The notes below the pieces were generated by a model that was not told the DNA's origin, did no database searches, and was given only the letters and a program-made list of their open reading frames with translations. Below, in pieces: positions 25,555 to 34,191 of a DNA stretch of 64,000 nucleotides. The stretch is from Azophilus sp965199705 (GTDB taxonomy: Bacteria; Pseudomonadota; Gammaproteobacteria; Pseudomonadales; Azotimanducaceae). Every line of letters begins with the position of its first letter. Positions within the stretch are counted from its first letter, which is position 1. The position numbers were made by a program, and so were the translations under genes. The stretch is taken from positions 2,418,001 through 2,482,000 of the forward strand of contig OZ241359.1 in NCBI GenBank assembly GCA_965199705.1, written 5' to 3'.

Positions 25555-26814
25555 ATGACTTTCAAAGGCCCCAATCTGGAGACGTTCGACCCTGATGTCG
25601 CTGAGGCGATCGCGCTCGAATGCCGCCGGCAGGAGGAGCATATCGAACTCATCGCTTCCGAGAACTACGCCAGCCCGCTGGTGATGGCCGCGCAGGGCAG
25701 CACCCTCACGAACAAGTACGCGGAAGGCTACCCGGAAAAGCGCTACTACGGCGGCTGCGAATACGTGGATCAGGCCGAAACCCTGGCCATCGAGCGGGTC
25801 AAGGCGCTGTTCGGCGCCGCCTACGCCAATGTGCAGCCGCATTCCGGCTCCCAGGCCAATGCAGCCGTCTATCTCGCCCTGCTGGAGCCAGGCGATACGG
25901 TACTCGGCATGAGCCTCGCGGACGGCGGGCATCTCACCCACGGCGCCAAGGTGAACTTCTCTGGCCGACTTTACAACGCCGTATCCTACGGACTGAACGC
26001 AGACACGGGCGAAGTGGATTACGACCAGGTTGCCCGGCTGGCGGAGGCGCATCGCCCGCGGATGATCGTGGCCGGCTTTTCCGCCTACTCGCGACGCATG
26101 GATTGGGCCAGGTTCCGCAAGATCGCAGACGCCGTTGACGCCTGGCTGCTGGTGGACATGGCGCACGTCGCCGGCCTGATTGCCGCCGACCTGTACCCGA
26201 ACCCGGTGCAGATTGCAGACGTCACCACCTCCACCACGCACAAGACACTACGCGGCCCGAGAGGCGGCGTGATTCTGGCGAAGGCCAACCCGGAACTGGA
26301 AAAGAAGCTGAATTCCGCGCTTTTCCCCGGATCTCAGGGCGGCCCGCTCATGCACGTGATCGCCGCCAAGGCCGTGTGCTTCAAGGAAGCTGCAACGCCG
26401 GAATTCCACGCCTATCAGGCCCAGGTTCTGGCCAACGCCCGCGCCATGGCAGACGCCTTTATCGCGCGCGGCTTCCGGGTGGTGTCCGGCGGCACCGACA
26501 ACCACCTGTTCCTGCTGGATCTCACCGACCAAGACATCACCGGCAAGGACGCTGATGCCACACTCGGGCGGGCCAATATCACCGTCAACAAGAACGCCGT
26601 GCCCAACGACAAGCGCTCGCCATTCGTGACCAGCGGCCTGCGTCTGGGCTCGCCGGCGGTGACCACGCGCGGCTTCCGGGAGGCAGAATGCGTCGAGCTC
26701 GTCGGCTGGATGTGCGATGTGCTCGACGACATCACCGACGAGGCGCGCATCGCTGCTGTGCGCGACAAGGTGCTTGCCCTGTGCCAGGCCTATCCCGTCT
26801 ATGTGAACGGATGA
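25555..26814 (+). CDS. glyA: Serine hydroxymethyltransferase
   Basis: 419 residues, near the E. coli length of 417. The PLP lysine is K230 in TSTTHKTLRGPRGG. Other signatures are ELIASENYASPLVMAAQGS, YYGGCEYVDQAE, VQPHSGSQANAAVY and LVDMAHVAGLIA. It interconverts serine and glycine with tetrahydrofolate and is the main one-carbon source. ATG at 25555 gives the standard N-terminus. glyA-nrdR-ribD follow each other closely, a common proteobacterial order. Two direct repeats upstream may be regulatory. Confidence 0.97.
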   Translation: MTFKGPNLETFDPDVAEAIALECRRQEEHIELIASENYASPLVMAAQGSTLTNKYAEGYPEKRYYGGCEYVDQAETLAIERVKALFGAAYANVQPHSGSQANAAVYLALLEPGDTVLGMSLADGGHLTHGAKVNFSGRLYNAVSYGLNADTGEVDYDQVARLAEAHRPRMIVAGFSAYSRRMDWARFRKIADAVDAWLLVDMAHVAGLIAADLYPNPVQIADVTTSTTHKTLRGPRGGVILAKANPELEKKLNSALFPGSQGGPLMHVIAAKAVCFKEAATPEFHAYQAQVLANARAMADAFIARGFRVVSGGTDNHLFLLDLTDQDITGKDADATLGRANITVNKNAVPNDKRSPFVTSGLRLGSPAVTTRGFREAECVELVGWMCDVLDDITDEARIAAVRDKVLALCQAYPVYVNG

Positions 26815-26829
26815 CGGGGCGGCGCCAGG

Positions 26830-27288
26830 ATGCACTGCCCCTATTGCGGCGCCGAAGACACCAAGGTGGTCGATTCGCGTCTGGTGAGCGAAGGCAAGTC
26901 AGTGCGGCGGCGGCGGCGATGCCCGGTTTGCTCCGAACGCTGGACCACCTTCGAATCGGCCGAATTGTTGATGCCACGCGTGGTCAAGCGCGATGAATCC
27001 CGGGAACCCTTCGACGAACACAAGCTGCGACGCGGGCTGCAAACCGCGCTGGAGAAGCGGCCTGTATCCGTGGAGGCGATGGAAGCCACCATCAGCCGGA
27101 TCATGCACGGAATCGCGGCAACAGGCGAGCGGGAAATCGCCACTGTCCGGGTTGGCGAGGCGGTTATGGCAGAACTGCGTCGCCTCGACCCGGTGGCCTA
27201 TGTCCGCTTTGCCTCCGTGTATCGGGATTTTCAGGATGTCGCGGAGTTTCAGTCCGAGGTTCAACGCCTGACGGGAGAGTCGGCGTGA
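26830..27288 (+). CDS. nrdR: Transcriptional repressor NrdR
   Basis: 152 residues. The zinc ribbon uses C3, C6, C31 and C34 with the basic patch SVRRRRRCPVCSERW, followed by the ATP-cone domain (VVKRDESREPFDEHKLRRGL through VAYVRFASVYRDFQDV). NrdR senses dATP/ATP and represses ribonucleotide reductase genes by binding NrdR boxes. No nrd gene is in the window. The stop overlaps the ribD GTG start (GTGA). Confidence 0.97.
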   Translation: MHCPYCGAEDTKVVDSRLVSEGKSVRRRRRCPVCSERWTTFESAELLMPRVVKRDESREPFDEHKLRRGLQTALEKRPVSVEAMEATISRIMHGIAATGEREIATVRVGEAVMAELRRLDPVAYVRFASVYRDFQDVAEFQSEVQRLTGESA

Positions 27289-28496
27289 CCACCGCAGCCG
27301 AACACATCTCCGCGGCCGACCTGCTCGGCCTTGCTCGGACGATGCAACTCGCGAGGCGCGGTCTCTACACCACCAGCCCCAACCCCAGGGTCGGCTGTGT
27401 TATCGCGCGACCCGATAACAACACGCTCATGCCAGTGGCCGAGGGTTGGCATGAGTGGGCCGGCGAGGGGCATGCGGAAGTGCAGGCGCTCTCCAGGGCC
27501 GGCGCCAACGCCAGGGGCGCCACTGCCTACGTCAGCCTGGAACCCTGCGCCTTCCGGGGACGCACGCCCAAGTGTACGCACGCCCTGATCGAGGCTGGCA
27601 TCAAGCGGGTTGTGGCGGGCATGCTGGATCCGCACCCCAGGGTGCAGGGGCAAGGTCTTGCGGAACTCCGTCAGGCCGGCATCCCGGCAGTCAGCCTGGA
27701 TGCGTCTGATCAGATTCAGGTGGACGCAGAGTCGGCATCGGCAGCCGCCAACACAGTGGCGGCGATTCGGCAGCTGAATCTCGGCTACCTGCATCGAATG
27801 AATACCGGGCGACCCTGGCTACGGATCAAAGTCGCCGCCTCTCTGGACGGACGAACCGCCATGGCGTCCGGCGAGAGCCAGTGGATCACCGGCCCCAGAG
27901 CGCGCCGCGATGTGCAGCATTGGCGGGCGCGCAGTTGCGCTGTGGTGACCGGCATTGGCACGGTGCTGGCCGACGACCCGCAGCTATCGGTGCGCGAATC
28001 CGCCTTCGCCGCCAATGGTCGCTGGCGCCAGCCGCTGCGCGTCATCCTCGACAGCCAGAGTCGTTGTCCTGCCAGCGCGCGGGTTCTTGAAGCACCGGGG
28101 CAGGCGCTGATCTGCCATGCCGGCACGACTGCGCCCAACCCGACGCGCGAGTCGGCAGCGCCCGACGCACAAACAGCAACCGCCGCCACTGAGCCACTGC
28201 CGCAATGGCGTCGCTGCGGCGATACGCGAGTGGACCTCGCCGGCCTGCTTGATCTGCTCGCTGAGTGGCCGTGCAACGAGGTGCTGCTGGAAGCCGGCCC
28301 GACGCTCGCCGGCGCCTTTCTCGAAGCCGGTCTCTGGGACGAGTTGCTGCTCTACCTGGCCCCCAGGTTTCTGGGCGCTTCTGCACGCCCCTTGTTCGGA
28401 TGCGAGATCGGTCGGCTCGAAGACAGTATCGACGCTCGCATTGTCGAGACGCGCAGGTTTGGCCCCGATCTTCGATTGCGCCTGCAGAAGCGCTGA
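27285..28496 (+). CDS. ribD: Bifunctional riboflavin biosynthesis deaminase/reductase
   Basis: 403 residues. The N-terminal deaminase has zinc ligands H63 (HAE, with proton shuttle E65), C88 (EPCAFRGRTPKC) and C97. The C-terminal reductase starts near RPWLRIKVAASLDGRTAMAS and includes ITGPRARRDVQHWRARSCAV. It performs the second and third steps of the GTP branch of riboflavin synthesis. The start GTG overlaps the nrdR stop. A segment near residues 270-300 (PNPTRESAAPDAQTATAATE) is a low-complexity insertion relative to the family. The usual downstream ribE, ribBA and ribH are absent; nusB follows 18 bp later. Confidence 0.95.
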   Translation: MTTAAEHISAADLLGLARTMQLARRGLYTTSPNPRVGCVIARPDNNTLMPVAEGWHEWAGEGHAEVQALSRAGANARGATAYVSLEPCAFRGRTPKCTHALIEAGIKRVVAGMLDPHPRVQGQGLAELRQAGIPAVSLDASDQIQVDAESASAAANTVAAIRQLNLGYLHRMNTGRPWLRIKVAASLDGRTAMASGESQWITGPRARRDVQHWRARSCAVVTGIGTVLADDPQLSVRESAFAANGRWRQPLRVILDSQSRCPASARVLEAPGQALICHAGTTAPNPTRESAAPDAQTATAATEPLPQWRRCGDTRVDLAGLLDLLAEWPCNEVLLEAGPTLAGAFLEAGLWDELLLYLAPRFLGASARPLFGCEIGRLEDSIDARIVETRRFGPDLRLRLQKR

Positions 28497-28514
28497 ATCC
28501 GCTGCCGACACGCC

Positions 28515-28964
28515 GTGATGCCGGCCGATACGGATGCGCCCCGGAAATCCAGAGGCGGACCGCGCAGAAATGCCCGCCGGGCGCTGGTTCAGGCCATCTA
28601 CCAATGGCAAATGAACGAATCCCCCGCCGAGCATCTGCTGGCCCAGTTCGATCAGGACAACAGCCTCGATCAGGCAGACCGGGACTTTTTCCAGGACCTG
28701 CTGGTCCGCGTGACGCAGGACGCGCCGGCCCTCGACCAACTCTACGTCGGCCTGCTGGACAGGCCGCTGGAACGGCTGAACGGCGTTGAACTCGCAATCC
28801 TGCGCCTCGGCGCCAGCGAACTGAGCCAACGCCCGGACATACCAGCACCGGTGGTGATCGACGAATACGTTGCCCTGGCCAGGATCTTCGGAGCCCAGGA
28901 CAGCTACAAGTACATCAACGGCGTGCTGGCGCGGATGGTCCAGCAAGACGACAACCGCGATTGA
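28515..28964 (+). CDS. nusB: Transcription antitermination protein NusB
   Basis: 149 residues. NusB features are RRNARRALVQAIYQWQMNE, DRDFFQDLLVRVTQDAPALD and the C-terminal DEYVALARIFGAQDSYKYIN with GVLARM. With NusE it binds boxA RNA and supports rRNA operon antitermination. It sits in the place expected after the rib genes. The gene normally downstream, thiL, is displaced by about 2.5 kb of other sequence here. Confidence 0.95.
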   Translation: MMPADTDAPRKSRGGPRRNARRALVQAIYQWQMNESPAEHLLAQFDQDNSLDQADRDFFQDLLVRVTQDAPALDQLYVGLLDRPLERLNGVELAILRLGASELSQRPDIPAPVVIDEYVALARIFGAQDSYKYINGVLARMVQQDDNRD

Positions 28965-29019
28965 TGTATAGTCGCCGCCCGCAAGACAAACTCCGCAAAC
29001 AAGAAGAGAGGCACGCCCC

Positions 29020-30039
29020 ATGAACACCAACCGTCAGTGGGTTCTCGCCCGGCGCCCGTTCGGCATGGTCGGTCCGGACAACTTCGAGTATCGGGAGACG
29101 CCGATTCCCGCGCCTGCTGATGGCGAGGTGCTGGTGCGCAATCTGTATCTCTCATTCGACCCGACTCAGCGCGGCTGGATGGAGGACCGGGAGAGCTACA
29201 TGCCGCCGGTACAGTTGGGCGAGCCGATGCGGGCTGGCTCGGTCGGCCAGGTGGCAGAGTCCAGACATCCCGACTTTGCCGAAGGCGACCTGGTTCAGAC
29301 CCTGGGCAACTGGCAGGATTTCGTGCTGGCACAGCCGGCACAGGGCCTGCCGGAGCTGACCAAGCTGCCGCCGGACGCAGAGCCGGCCACGATGCTCTCG
29401 GTGCTCGGAACCACCGGCCTCACCGCCTACTGGGGGCTGCTCGACCTGGGCGAGCCGAAAAGCGGTGAAACCGTGCTGGTTTCCGGCGCAGCCGGCGCCA
29501 CGGGTTCCGTCGCCGGGCAAATCGCCCGCATCAAGGGATGCCGGGTGATCGGCATTGCCGGCGGGCCAGAGAAGTGCGCCTGGCTCACCGAGCAGGCCCG
29601 CTTCGACGGCGCCATCGACTACAAGCGCGAAGACGTGAACGCCCGCATCGGCGAACTCTGCCCGAATCGGGTGGACGTGTTCTTCGACAATGTCGGCGGC
29701 GGCATTCTCGAGGCCGCGCTCAACCACATCAACATGCGCGCCCGAGTAGTGCTGTGCGGCGGCATCTCCGGCTACAACGCCACCGAACCCCTGCCCGGCC
29801 CCGCCAACCTGATGAACCTGGTGGTGATGCGTGCGCGCATGGAAGGCTTCATCGTCATTGACTACCTCGCACGCGCAGCTAAAGCAGCAAGCGAGTTGAT
29901 GGCCTGGATTCAATCCGGCGAGCTGGTCTATCAGAACGACATTCAGGAAGGCTTCGAGAACATCCCCGACACCCTGACGCGCCTGTTTACCGGCCAGAAT
30001 CGAGGCAAGCAGCTACTGAAAATTGCCGATCCTGCCTGA
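29020..30039 (+). CDS. NADP-dependent oxidoreductase, zinc-free MDR (CurA/YncB-like)
   Basis: 339 residues of the medium-chain reductase fold without zinc ligands. The N-terminal part has NRQWVLARRPFGMVGPDNFE and LYLSFDPTQRGWM; the nucleotide-binding part has LVSGAAGATGSVAGQIARIK and VDVFFDNVGGGILEAALNHI. Relatives reduce 2-alkenals, curcumin or 15-keto-prostaglandins with NADPH. An AGAGAGG site precedes the ATG. It interrupts the usual nusB-thiL neighbourhood, and its role is probably aldehyde/enone detoxification. Confidence 0.9.
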   Translation: MNTNRQWVLARRPFGMVGPDNFEYRETPIPAPADGEVLVRNLYLSFDPTQRGWMEDRESYMPPVQLGEPMRAGSVGQVAESRHPDFAEGDLVQTLGNWQDFVLAQPAQGLPELTKLPPDAEPATMLSVLGTTGLTAYWGLLDLGEPKSGETVLVSGAAGATGSVAGQIARIKGCRVIGIAGGPEKCAWLTEQARFDGAIDYKREDVNARIGELCPNRVDVFFDNVGGGILEAALNHINMRARVVLCGGISGYNATEPLPGPANLMNLVVMRARMEGFIVIDYLARAAKAASELMAWIQSGELVYQNDIQEGFENIPDTLTRLFTGQNRGKQLLKIADPA

Positions 30040-30367
30040 AGCCATGTCGCCGAATCAGCAGGAATCGGCGGGTCACCTCGATCTCCGCACGGAACAGATT
30101 CGAGGGTAAATGCAAGGCCGCAATATGGCTGATTGGGCAAATGAGTAAAGTCATTCTTCCAAGCGCCATCAAGAAGCGGCATGCCTGGATCAAGGAAATA
30201 GCAACTATCAGCGACAAATCTGGCGCCGACGTCACCCGCATCGAACAAAGGTTGGCTGAGGAAGATTCCAGTGCCGGAGTAGCCGCGAACTGCAGCTCAG
30301 GCGCGGGAAGTGGCATGAGTCACGCCAGCTTGCCATCTTCGCCGCACATATGGCTTTGGCCCGAGGC
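30040..30367 (+). other. Intergenic region with a possible short ORF
   Basis: A frame from ATG 30141 reads MSKVILPSAIKKRHAWIKEI then ATISDKSGADVTRIEQRLAE. That stretch looks protein-like, but it decays into low-complexity residues and runs 43 bp into the opposing gene. It may be the start of a truncated gene. No ribosome site is clear. GC falls here compared with the flanks, which marks the left edge of an accessory patch. Confidence 0.35.
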
Positions 30368-31081
30368 TCAGCCAGCGTTGTCCTGCAACTGGCCTGCGTT
30401 GAGCCGTTGATAGACTTCAATATCGAAGAGCCTAGCGGTCACCACCTGACGCAGCGGTATGACCACTCTGAAGTCATGGGGCGAAAGATCTTCTCGTGAG
30501 CTCGGAGTATCGTTCATGAGTCCGACAATCTCGTCGCCATAGTAGCGCGTGAGGTGGAGCTCCCGCGTTTTGCCAGTCCGGTCGCCGCTGAATAGCGGAA
30601 TCAGCCCCACATCTCTATCCGCCATCCCAGGAGTCGTCGGCCACGGCGTATTCACTGGAAAACCCACATAACTCTTGCCAGATTCAAGTGCCAGCTCCAC
30701 GAACCAGCGTTCTCGAATTGCGTCATCAAGCAGAACCTCGATCAAATCCGAGTTCGACTCGGCCAGTGTGCGCAGACGTCGCAATTTCCTTCGCTTCATT
30801 CCGGGCCAACTGTTGACCCCGCACGCCAATGCGAAGCCAACCGGAATCCCCAGAATCCCCGCGATCGTCCAGACACTGATGTCCGTCGGCCATAAATCCA
30901 GCGCACCGCTTGCGAACTTCGCCATGGGCAATGTCACCGTCAACAGCAAGACCCCGGCTATACCGCATCCGAATAGCATCTCATAGCCGTTCCAACGAGC
31001 CAATCGGTACTTCGTCAGTGCGCATTTCCCCACGAATACGTACCCACCCAACGCCAACGCGACTATGTCACCCAAGCCCAT
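30368..31081 (-). CDS. Hypothetical membrane protein (DUF6338-like architecture)
   Basis: 237 residues with three N-terminal hydrophobic segments, IVALALGGYVFVG (about 6-18), MLFGCGIAGVLLLTVTLPMA (about 34-53) and VWTIAGILGIPVGFALACGV (about 70-89). A soluble domain follows with WFVELALESGKSYVGFPVN and REDLSPHDFRVVIPLRQVVT. The layout (N-terminal helices, then a small beta domain with VELALxSGKxYxG) recalls DUF6338 proteins, but this is a resemblance only. AAGGA lies 7 bp before the ATG. It follows the small gene at 31091 by 9 bp, so the two form an operon. GC is lower than in the neighbours, which suggests transfer. Confidence 0.7.
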   Translation of the reverse strand: MGLGDIVALALGGYVFVGKCALTKYRLARWNGYEMLFGCGIAGVLLLTVTLPMAKFASGALDLWPTDISVWTIAGILGIPVGFALACGVNSWPGMKRRKLRRLRTLAESNSDLIEVLLDDAIRERWFVELALESGKSYVGFPVNTPWPTTPGMADRDVGLIPLFSGDRTGKTRELHLTRYYGDEIVGLMNDTPSSREDLSPHDFRVVIPLRQVVTARLFDIEVYQRLNAGQLQDNAG

Positions 31082-31090
31082 CAGAAATCC

Positions 31091-31273
31091 TTATGAGGGG
31101 GAGTCCGGCTTTCCCTTCAGCCCGAGTTTGCTTGCTAGTCTAGCTGCGCTGTGGAGGCGAATTTTCACCTCCTGATCCTTCAGAAGCTCTTCGGCCTTCA
31201 CATATCTGTGCCCCTTTGCCCCAATATAAATGCGATGCCCAGAATACTTTTCTTCCCTACTCCGTTCCGCCAT
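31091..31273 (-). CDS. Small hypothetical basic protein
   Basis: 60 residues: MAERSREEKYSGHRIYIGAK, then a helix AEELLKDQEVKIRLHSAARL and a Lys-rich end. It is not recognised and has no membrane segment. GAGG lies 6 bp before ATG 31273; an ATG at 31303 would add ten residues. Its stop is 9 bp from the start of the membrane protein gene on the same strand, so they are probably cotranscribed and may act together. Lower GC than flanking housekeeping genes. Confidence 0.6.
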   Translation of the reverse strand: MAERSREEKYSGHRIYIGAKGHRYVKAEELLKDQEVKIRLHSAARLASKLGLKGKPDSPS

Positions 31274-31391
31274 GATCGACCTCGATTGCTGACTTTGGCT
31301 CAACTCTACCTTGCTCCGCGCACTATTGCCAGTGGGCGGCCATGGCGACTATGCGACGCAGGAAGGCGATCACGGAAACAGCGCTCGGTTG

Positions 31392-31397
31392 TATAAT
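31392..31397 (+). promoter_or_regulatory. TATAAT -10 hexamer upstream of thiL
   Basis: A perfect TATAAT lies 99 bp before the thiL GTG. The matching -35 region (ATCACG at 31369) is poor. The sequence around it (GTATAATTGC) could also serve the divergent small gene. Confidence 0.4.
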
Positions 31398-31472
31398 TGC
31401 GCGGCCAGATCGAATGCCTCGACGACAGTGCCCGGACCGCATCTTTTACAACAGCCGCCCGGTCTGCAACCG

Positions 31473-31483
31473 CCCCCCCCCCC
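31473..31483 (+). repeat. C11 homopolymer 13 bp before the thiL start
   Basis: Eleven consecutive cytosines lie in the thiL leader between the -10 hexamer and the GTG. It is the longest homopolymer noticed in the window. Confidence 0.95.
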
Positions 31484-31496
31484 GAGACTCCCTCCG

Positions 31497-32393
31497 GTGA
31501 ATGAATTTCGGTTGATCGACGAGATACTGGCCGTGTTCGGGGGCCGTGACGCCCCAAGCTGGCTGGCGACCGGGCCAGGCGACGATGCCGCCGTGACGCG
31601 CCTGCCGCCGGGCTGCGAACTGGTCAGTTCCATCGACGCCTACCGCGCCGATGTGCATTTCCCGGCCGCCGCGGCGCCGGAACTCATCGGCTACCGTTGT
31701 CTGATGGCGAGCCTGTCCGACCTGGCCGCGATGGCAGCGACGCCTGCCTGGACGCTCGTGGCGCTGAGCCTGCCAGACGCTGATGCAGACTGGGTCACTC
31801 GGCTCAGCCGGGGAATTGCGGAGGCAGCCGCCGAGGCAGACGCGCATCTCGCCGGTGGCAATCTGACCGCCGGGCCACTGGCGCTGACGTTCAGCGTGCA
31901 CGGCACGGCGCCGCAAGGCCAGGCGCTCTTGCGCGCCGGCGCAAAGGCCGGCGACCTGCTCTGCGTGAGCGGCCCGCTGGGGGGCGCTGCTGCGGCATTG
32001 GCGAATTGCGATCTGGCCACCTCGCAGCCCGGCCATCTGTCAACCCTGGAAGCGCACTATTGGCGCCCGCAGCCGCCCTTCTCGCTCGCCGACGAATTGC
32101 GCGCCCACGCCAGCAGTTGCATCGACCTGTCCGATGGCCTGATGCAAGACGTCGGACATCTCGCCAACCCCAGTGGCGTCTGCCTTGATCTGGACGCGAA
32201 TCGGATTCCGTTGGCCGAAGGCGCCAGCCTGCAACAGGCGTTGGCCGGAAGCGACGACTATGCGCTGGCCTTCACGACACCGCCTGGCCCATTGGCGGAG
32301 CAGTTTCCGGTGATCGGCAAGGTATGCGTCGGCGCGGGCGTGCGACTGAATGGCGAACCAGTGGCAGAAGCGGGTTATCTGCACTTTCGATAG
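31497..32393 (+). CDS. thiL: Thiamine-monophosphate kinase
   Basis: 298 residues, against 325 in E. coli. AIR-synthase-like fold with LATGPGDDAAV, a Mg-binding SIDAYRADVHFP, LAGGNLTAGPLALTFSVHG, SCIDLSDGLMQDVGHL and GSDDYALAFT in the expected order. It phosphorylates TMP to thiamine pyrophosphate. GTG at 31497 is chosen because NEFRLIDEILAVFG is the normal N-terminus; in-frame sequence upstream is a Pro-rich artefact of the C11 tract. The stop TAG is followed at once by a MITE-tip relic. pgpA, usual next neighbour, is absent. Confidence 0.94.
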   Translation: MNEFRLIDEILAVFGGRDAPSWLATGPGDDAAVTRLPPGCELVSSIDAYRADVHFPAAAAPELIGYRCLMASLSDLAAMAATPAWTLVALSLPDADADWVTRLSRGIAEAAAEADAHLAGGNLTAGPLALTFSVHGTAPQGQALLRAGAKAGDLLCVSGPLGGAAAALANCDLATSQPGHLSTLEAHYWRPQPPFSLADELRAHASSCIDLSDGLMQDVGHLANPSGVCLDLDANRIPLAEGASLQQALAGSDDYALAFTTPPGPLAEQFPVIGKVCVGAGVRLNGEPVAEAGYLHFR

Positions 32394-32421
32394 CCCGGAT
32401 ATCGCATCAGGCGCCTGCGCC
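32394..32421 (+). repeat. MITE-tip relic directly after the thiL stop
   Basis: CCCGGATATCGCATCAGG followed by CGCCTGCGCC. The TAG of thiL plus this tip repeats the layout seen after the MATE gene and the first hypothetical gene. The stretch ATCAGGCGCCTGCGCCG recurs at 55515. Confidence 0.7.
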
Positions 32422-32529
32422 GCCCGAAATCATCCACCGGGAGACAAGACGCCTGGCGAGGCAACGAGCATGGTTTATGATGCGCCTTCCGGGGGCGTTA
32501 TCCAGGCCCGAAAAGAAGGAGATTCACCC

Positions 32530-34005
32530 GTGACCGATGCGTCCTGCGTACCGGTTCTGGTCGGCGTTGGCCAGATCCTGCAACGAGACAGCGACCCGGC
32601 GGCAGGCGTCGGCAAGGAGCCGCTGGAACTGATGATCGACGCCGTGCGCGCCGCGGCCGAGGACGCAGGCGCGCCCGGCCTGCTCGCTCGCGCAAACTCG
32701 GTGCGCGTAATCCGCGGCATTTGGCCCTACGAGAATCCGGCCAGCGCGGTAGCGGACGCCATCGGCTGCCCGAATGCCGAAACCGGCCTTTCCACCTGGG
32801 GTGGCAACGCCGTGCAATCGGTGCTGAATGACTCGGCGCTGGCCATACAGGCCGGCAAGATGGATGCGGTGATTCTGACTGGCGCCGAATGTGGCCGCAC
32901 CGAGGCCAAGGCGCAGCGCGCCGGCATCGAACCGAGTTGGCGCGATGTGCCGGGCGAACCAGACCGGCGCTTCGGCGTGCAACTGAAAATGCGGCACCGT
33001 GCCGAGGCTTCGCGCGGGCTGCTGATGCCGATTCACATGTATCCGGTGTTCGAGAACGCCATCCGTCATCAGCGCGGCGAGTCCATACCCTCGCATCTCG
33101 AACGCATTTCCACCCTATGGGCGGGGTTCAGTGAAGTCGCGGCCAGCAATCCCAATGCCTGGCTACCGAAGGCGCATACGGCCGAGGAAATCCGCACCTT
33201 CAGCGACTTCAACCGCCCGGTCTCCTTCCCCTATCCCAAGCTGATGAACTCCAACAACCATGTGGATCAGGCCGGCGCCCTGATACTGACGTCCACCGAT
33301 CTGGCGAAACGGCTGGGCATCAGTGGGGACAAGTGGATCTACCCCTGGGCGAGCACGGAAACCCACGATACCTACGCCGTATCCTTCCGCGACAACCTCT
33401 ACAGTTCGCCCGCCATTCGCATCGGCGGCGGTCGCTGCCTGGAACTGGCCGGCGTGGACGTAGCCGACATTCGCCATATGGACCTCTATAGCTGCTTCCC
33501 CTCCGCGGTGCAAATCGCAGCAACCGAACTCGGCATCCCGCAAAGCCGGCAACTGACCGTCACCGGCGGCCTCACCTTCGCCGGCGGCCCGATGAACAAC
33601 TATGTGACGCACTCGATCGCACGCATGACCGAAGTGCTGAGGGCGCATCCCGGCGATGTCGGGCTGGTGACCAGCAACGGCGGTTTCATCACCAAGCACG
33701 CCTTCGGCATCTACAGCAGCGAGCCGCCGCCGCGCGGATTCCGGCATGCCGAGCCGCAAGCGGAAGTGGAAGCGACGCCGGCGCGCGAAGTTGCCGAATC
33801 CTGGGCCGGAGAAGTGGAAATCGAATCCTATGCAGTCATGTACAAGGGCCAGATTCCAGCGCTCGGGCTCTTCGCCTGCCTGCTGCCGGACGGCCGCCGC
33901 GGCTGGGGCAATACGAACGACCCGGACCTTGCCCGCGCCATGACCGAACGCGAGTTTTGCGGCCAGGCCGCTCGGCTCGACGCCTCCGGCGAGGTGGTCT
34001 GCTGA
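32530..34005 (+). CDS. Thiolase-like acetyl-CoA acetyltransferase family protein
   Basis: 491 residues. Thiolase-fold pattern: VPVLVGVGQILQRDSDPAAG at the start, ETGLSTWGGNAVQSVLNDSA in the nucleophile region, DLYSCFPSAVQIAATELG, TFAGGPMNNYVTHSIARM and LVTSNGGFITKHAFGIYSSE. The active-site cysteine of classical thiolases is not at its expected place (GGN), so this belongs to the SCP2/DitF-like branch or is catalytically different. The C-terminal 90 residues form an extra beta domain. GTG at 32530 has AAGGAG 8 bp upstream. It probably acts in steroid, branched-chain or aromatic acyl-CoA breakdown, which is inference. Confidence 0.82.
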   Translation: MTDASCVPVLVGVGQILQRDSDPAAGVGKEPLELMIDAVRAAAEDAGAPGLLARANSVRVIRGIWPYENPASAVADAIGCPNAETGLSTWGGNAVQSVLNDSALAIQAGKMDAVILTGAECGRTEAKAQRAGIEPSWRDVPGEPDRRFGVQLKMRHRAEASRGLLMPIHMYPVFENAIRHQRGESIPSHLERISTLWAGFSEVAASNPNAWLPKAHTAEEIRTFSDFNRPVSFPYPKLMNSNNHVDQAGALILTSTDLAKRLGISGDKWIYPWASTETHDTYAVSFRDNLYSSPAIRIGGGRCLELAGVDVADIRHMDLYSCFPSAVQIAATELGIPQSRQLTVTGGLTFAGGPMNNYVTHSIARMTEVLRAHPGDVGLVTSNGGFITKHAFGIYSSEPPPRGFRHAEPQAEVEATPAREVAESWAGEVEIESYAVMYKGQIPALGLFACLLPDGRRGWGNTNDPDLARAMTEREFCGQAARLDASGEVVC

Positions 34006-34191
34006 GGCGCCTTGCGCAGCGGCTGGCGATTCCCGGCCATCGCATCGACAGGCCGTGATTGCGGGGTGGCCTTGCGTCAGCCTTGAAGAATCTGCTCCCT
34101 CGTGAACAGCGTCTTGACGAAGGTGTCGATATGGCGCTTCAACAGAGGGTGCGATATGGCGTCATACACTGTGGCGTCGATCGCATACAGA
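34006..34191 (-). other. Spacer after selW-like gene, with a short coding-like frame
   Basis: On the minus strand a frame ending at about 34083 reads ATVYDAISHPLLKRHIDTFV, then KTLFTREQILQG and stop. It looks protein-like but has no ATG; a TTG inside the selW-like gene is the nearest start. It could be a tiny overlapping gene or a decayed C-terminus. Confidence 0.3.
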
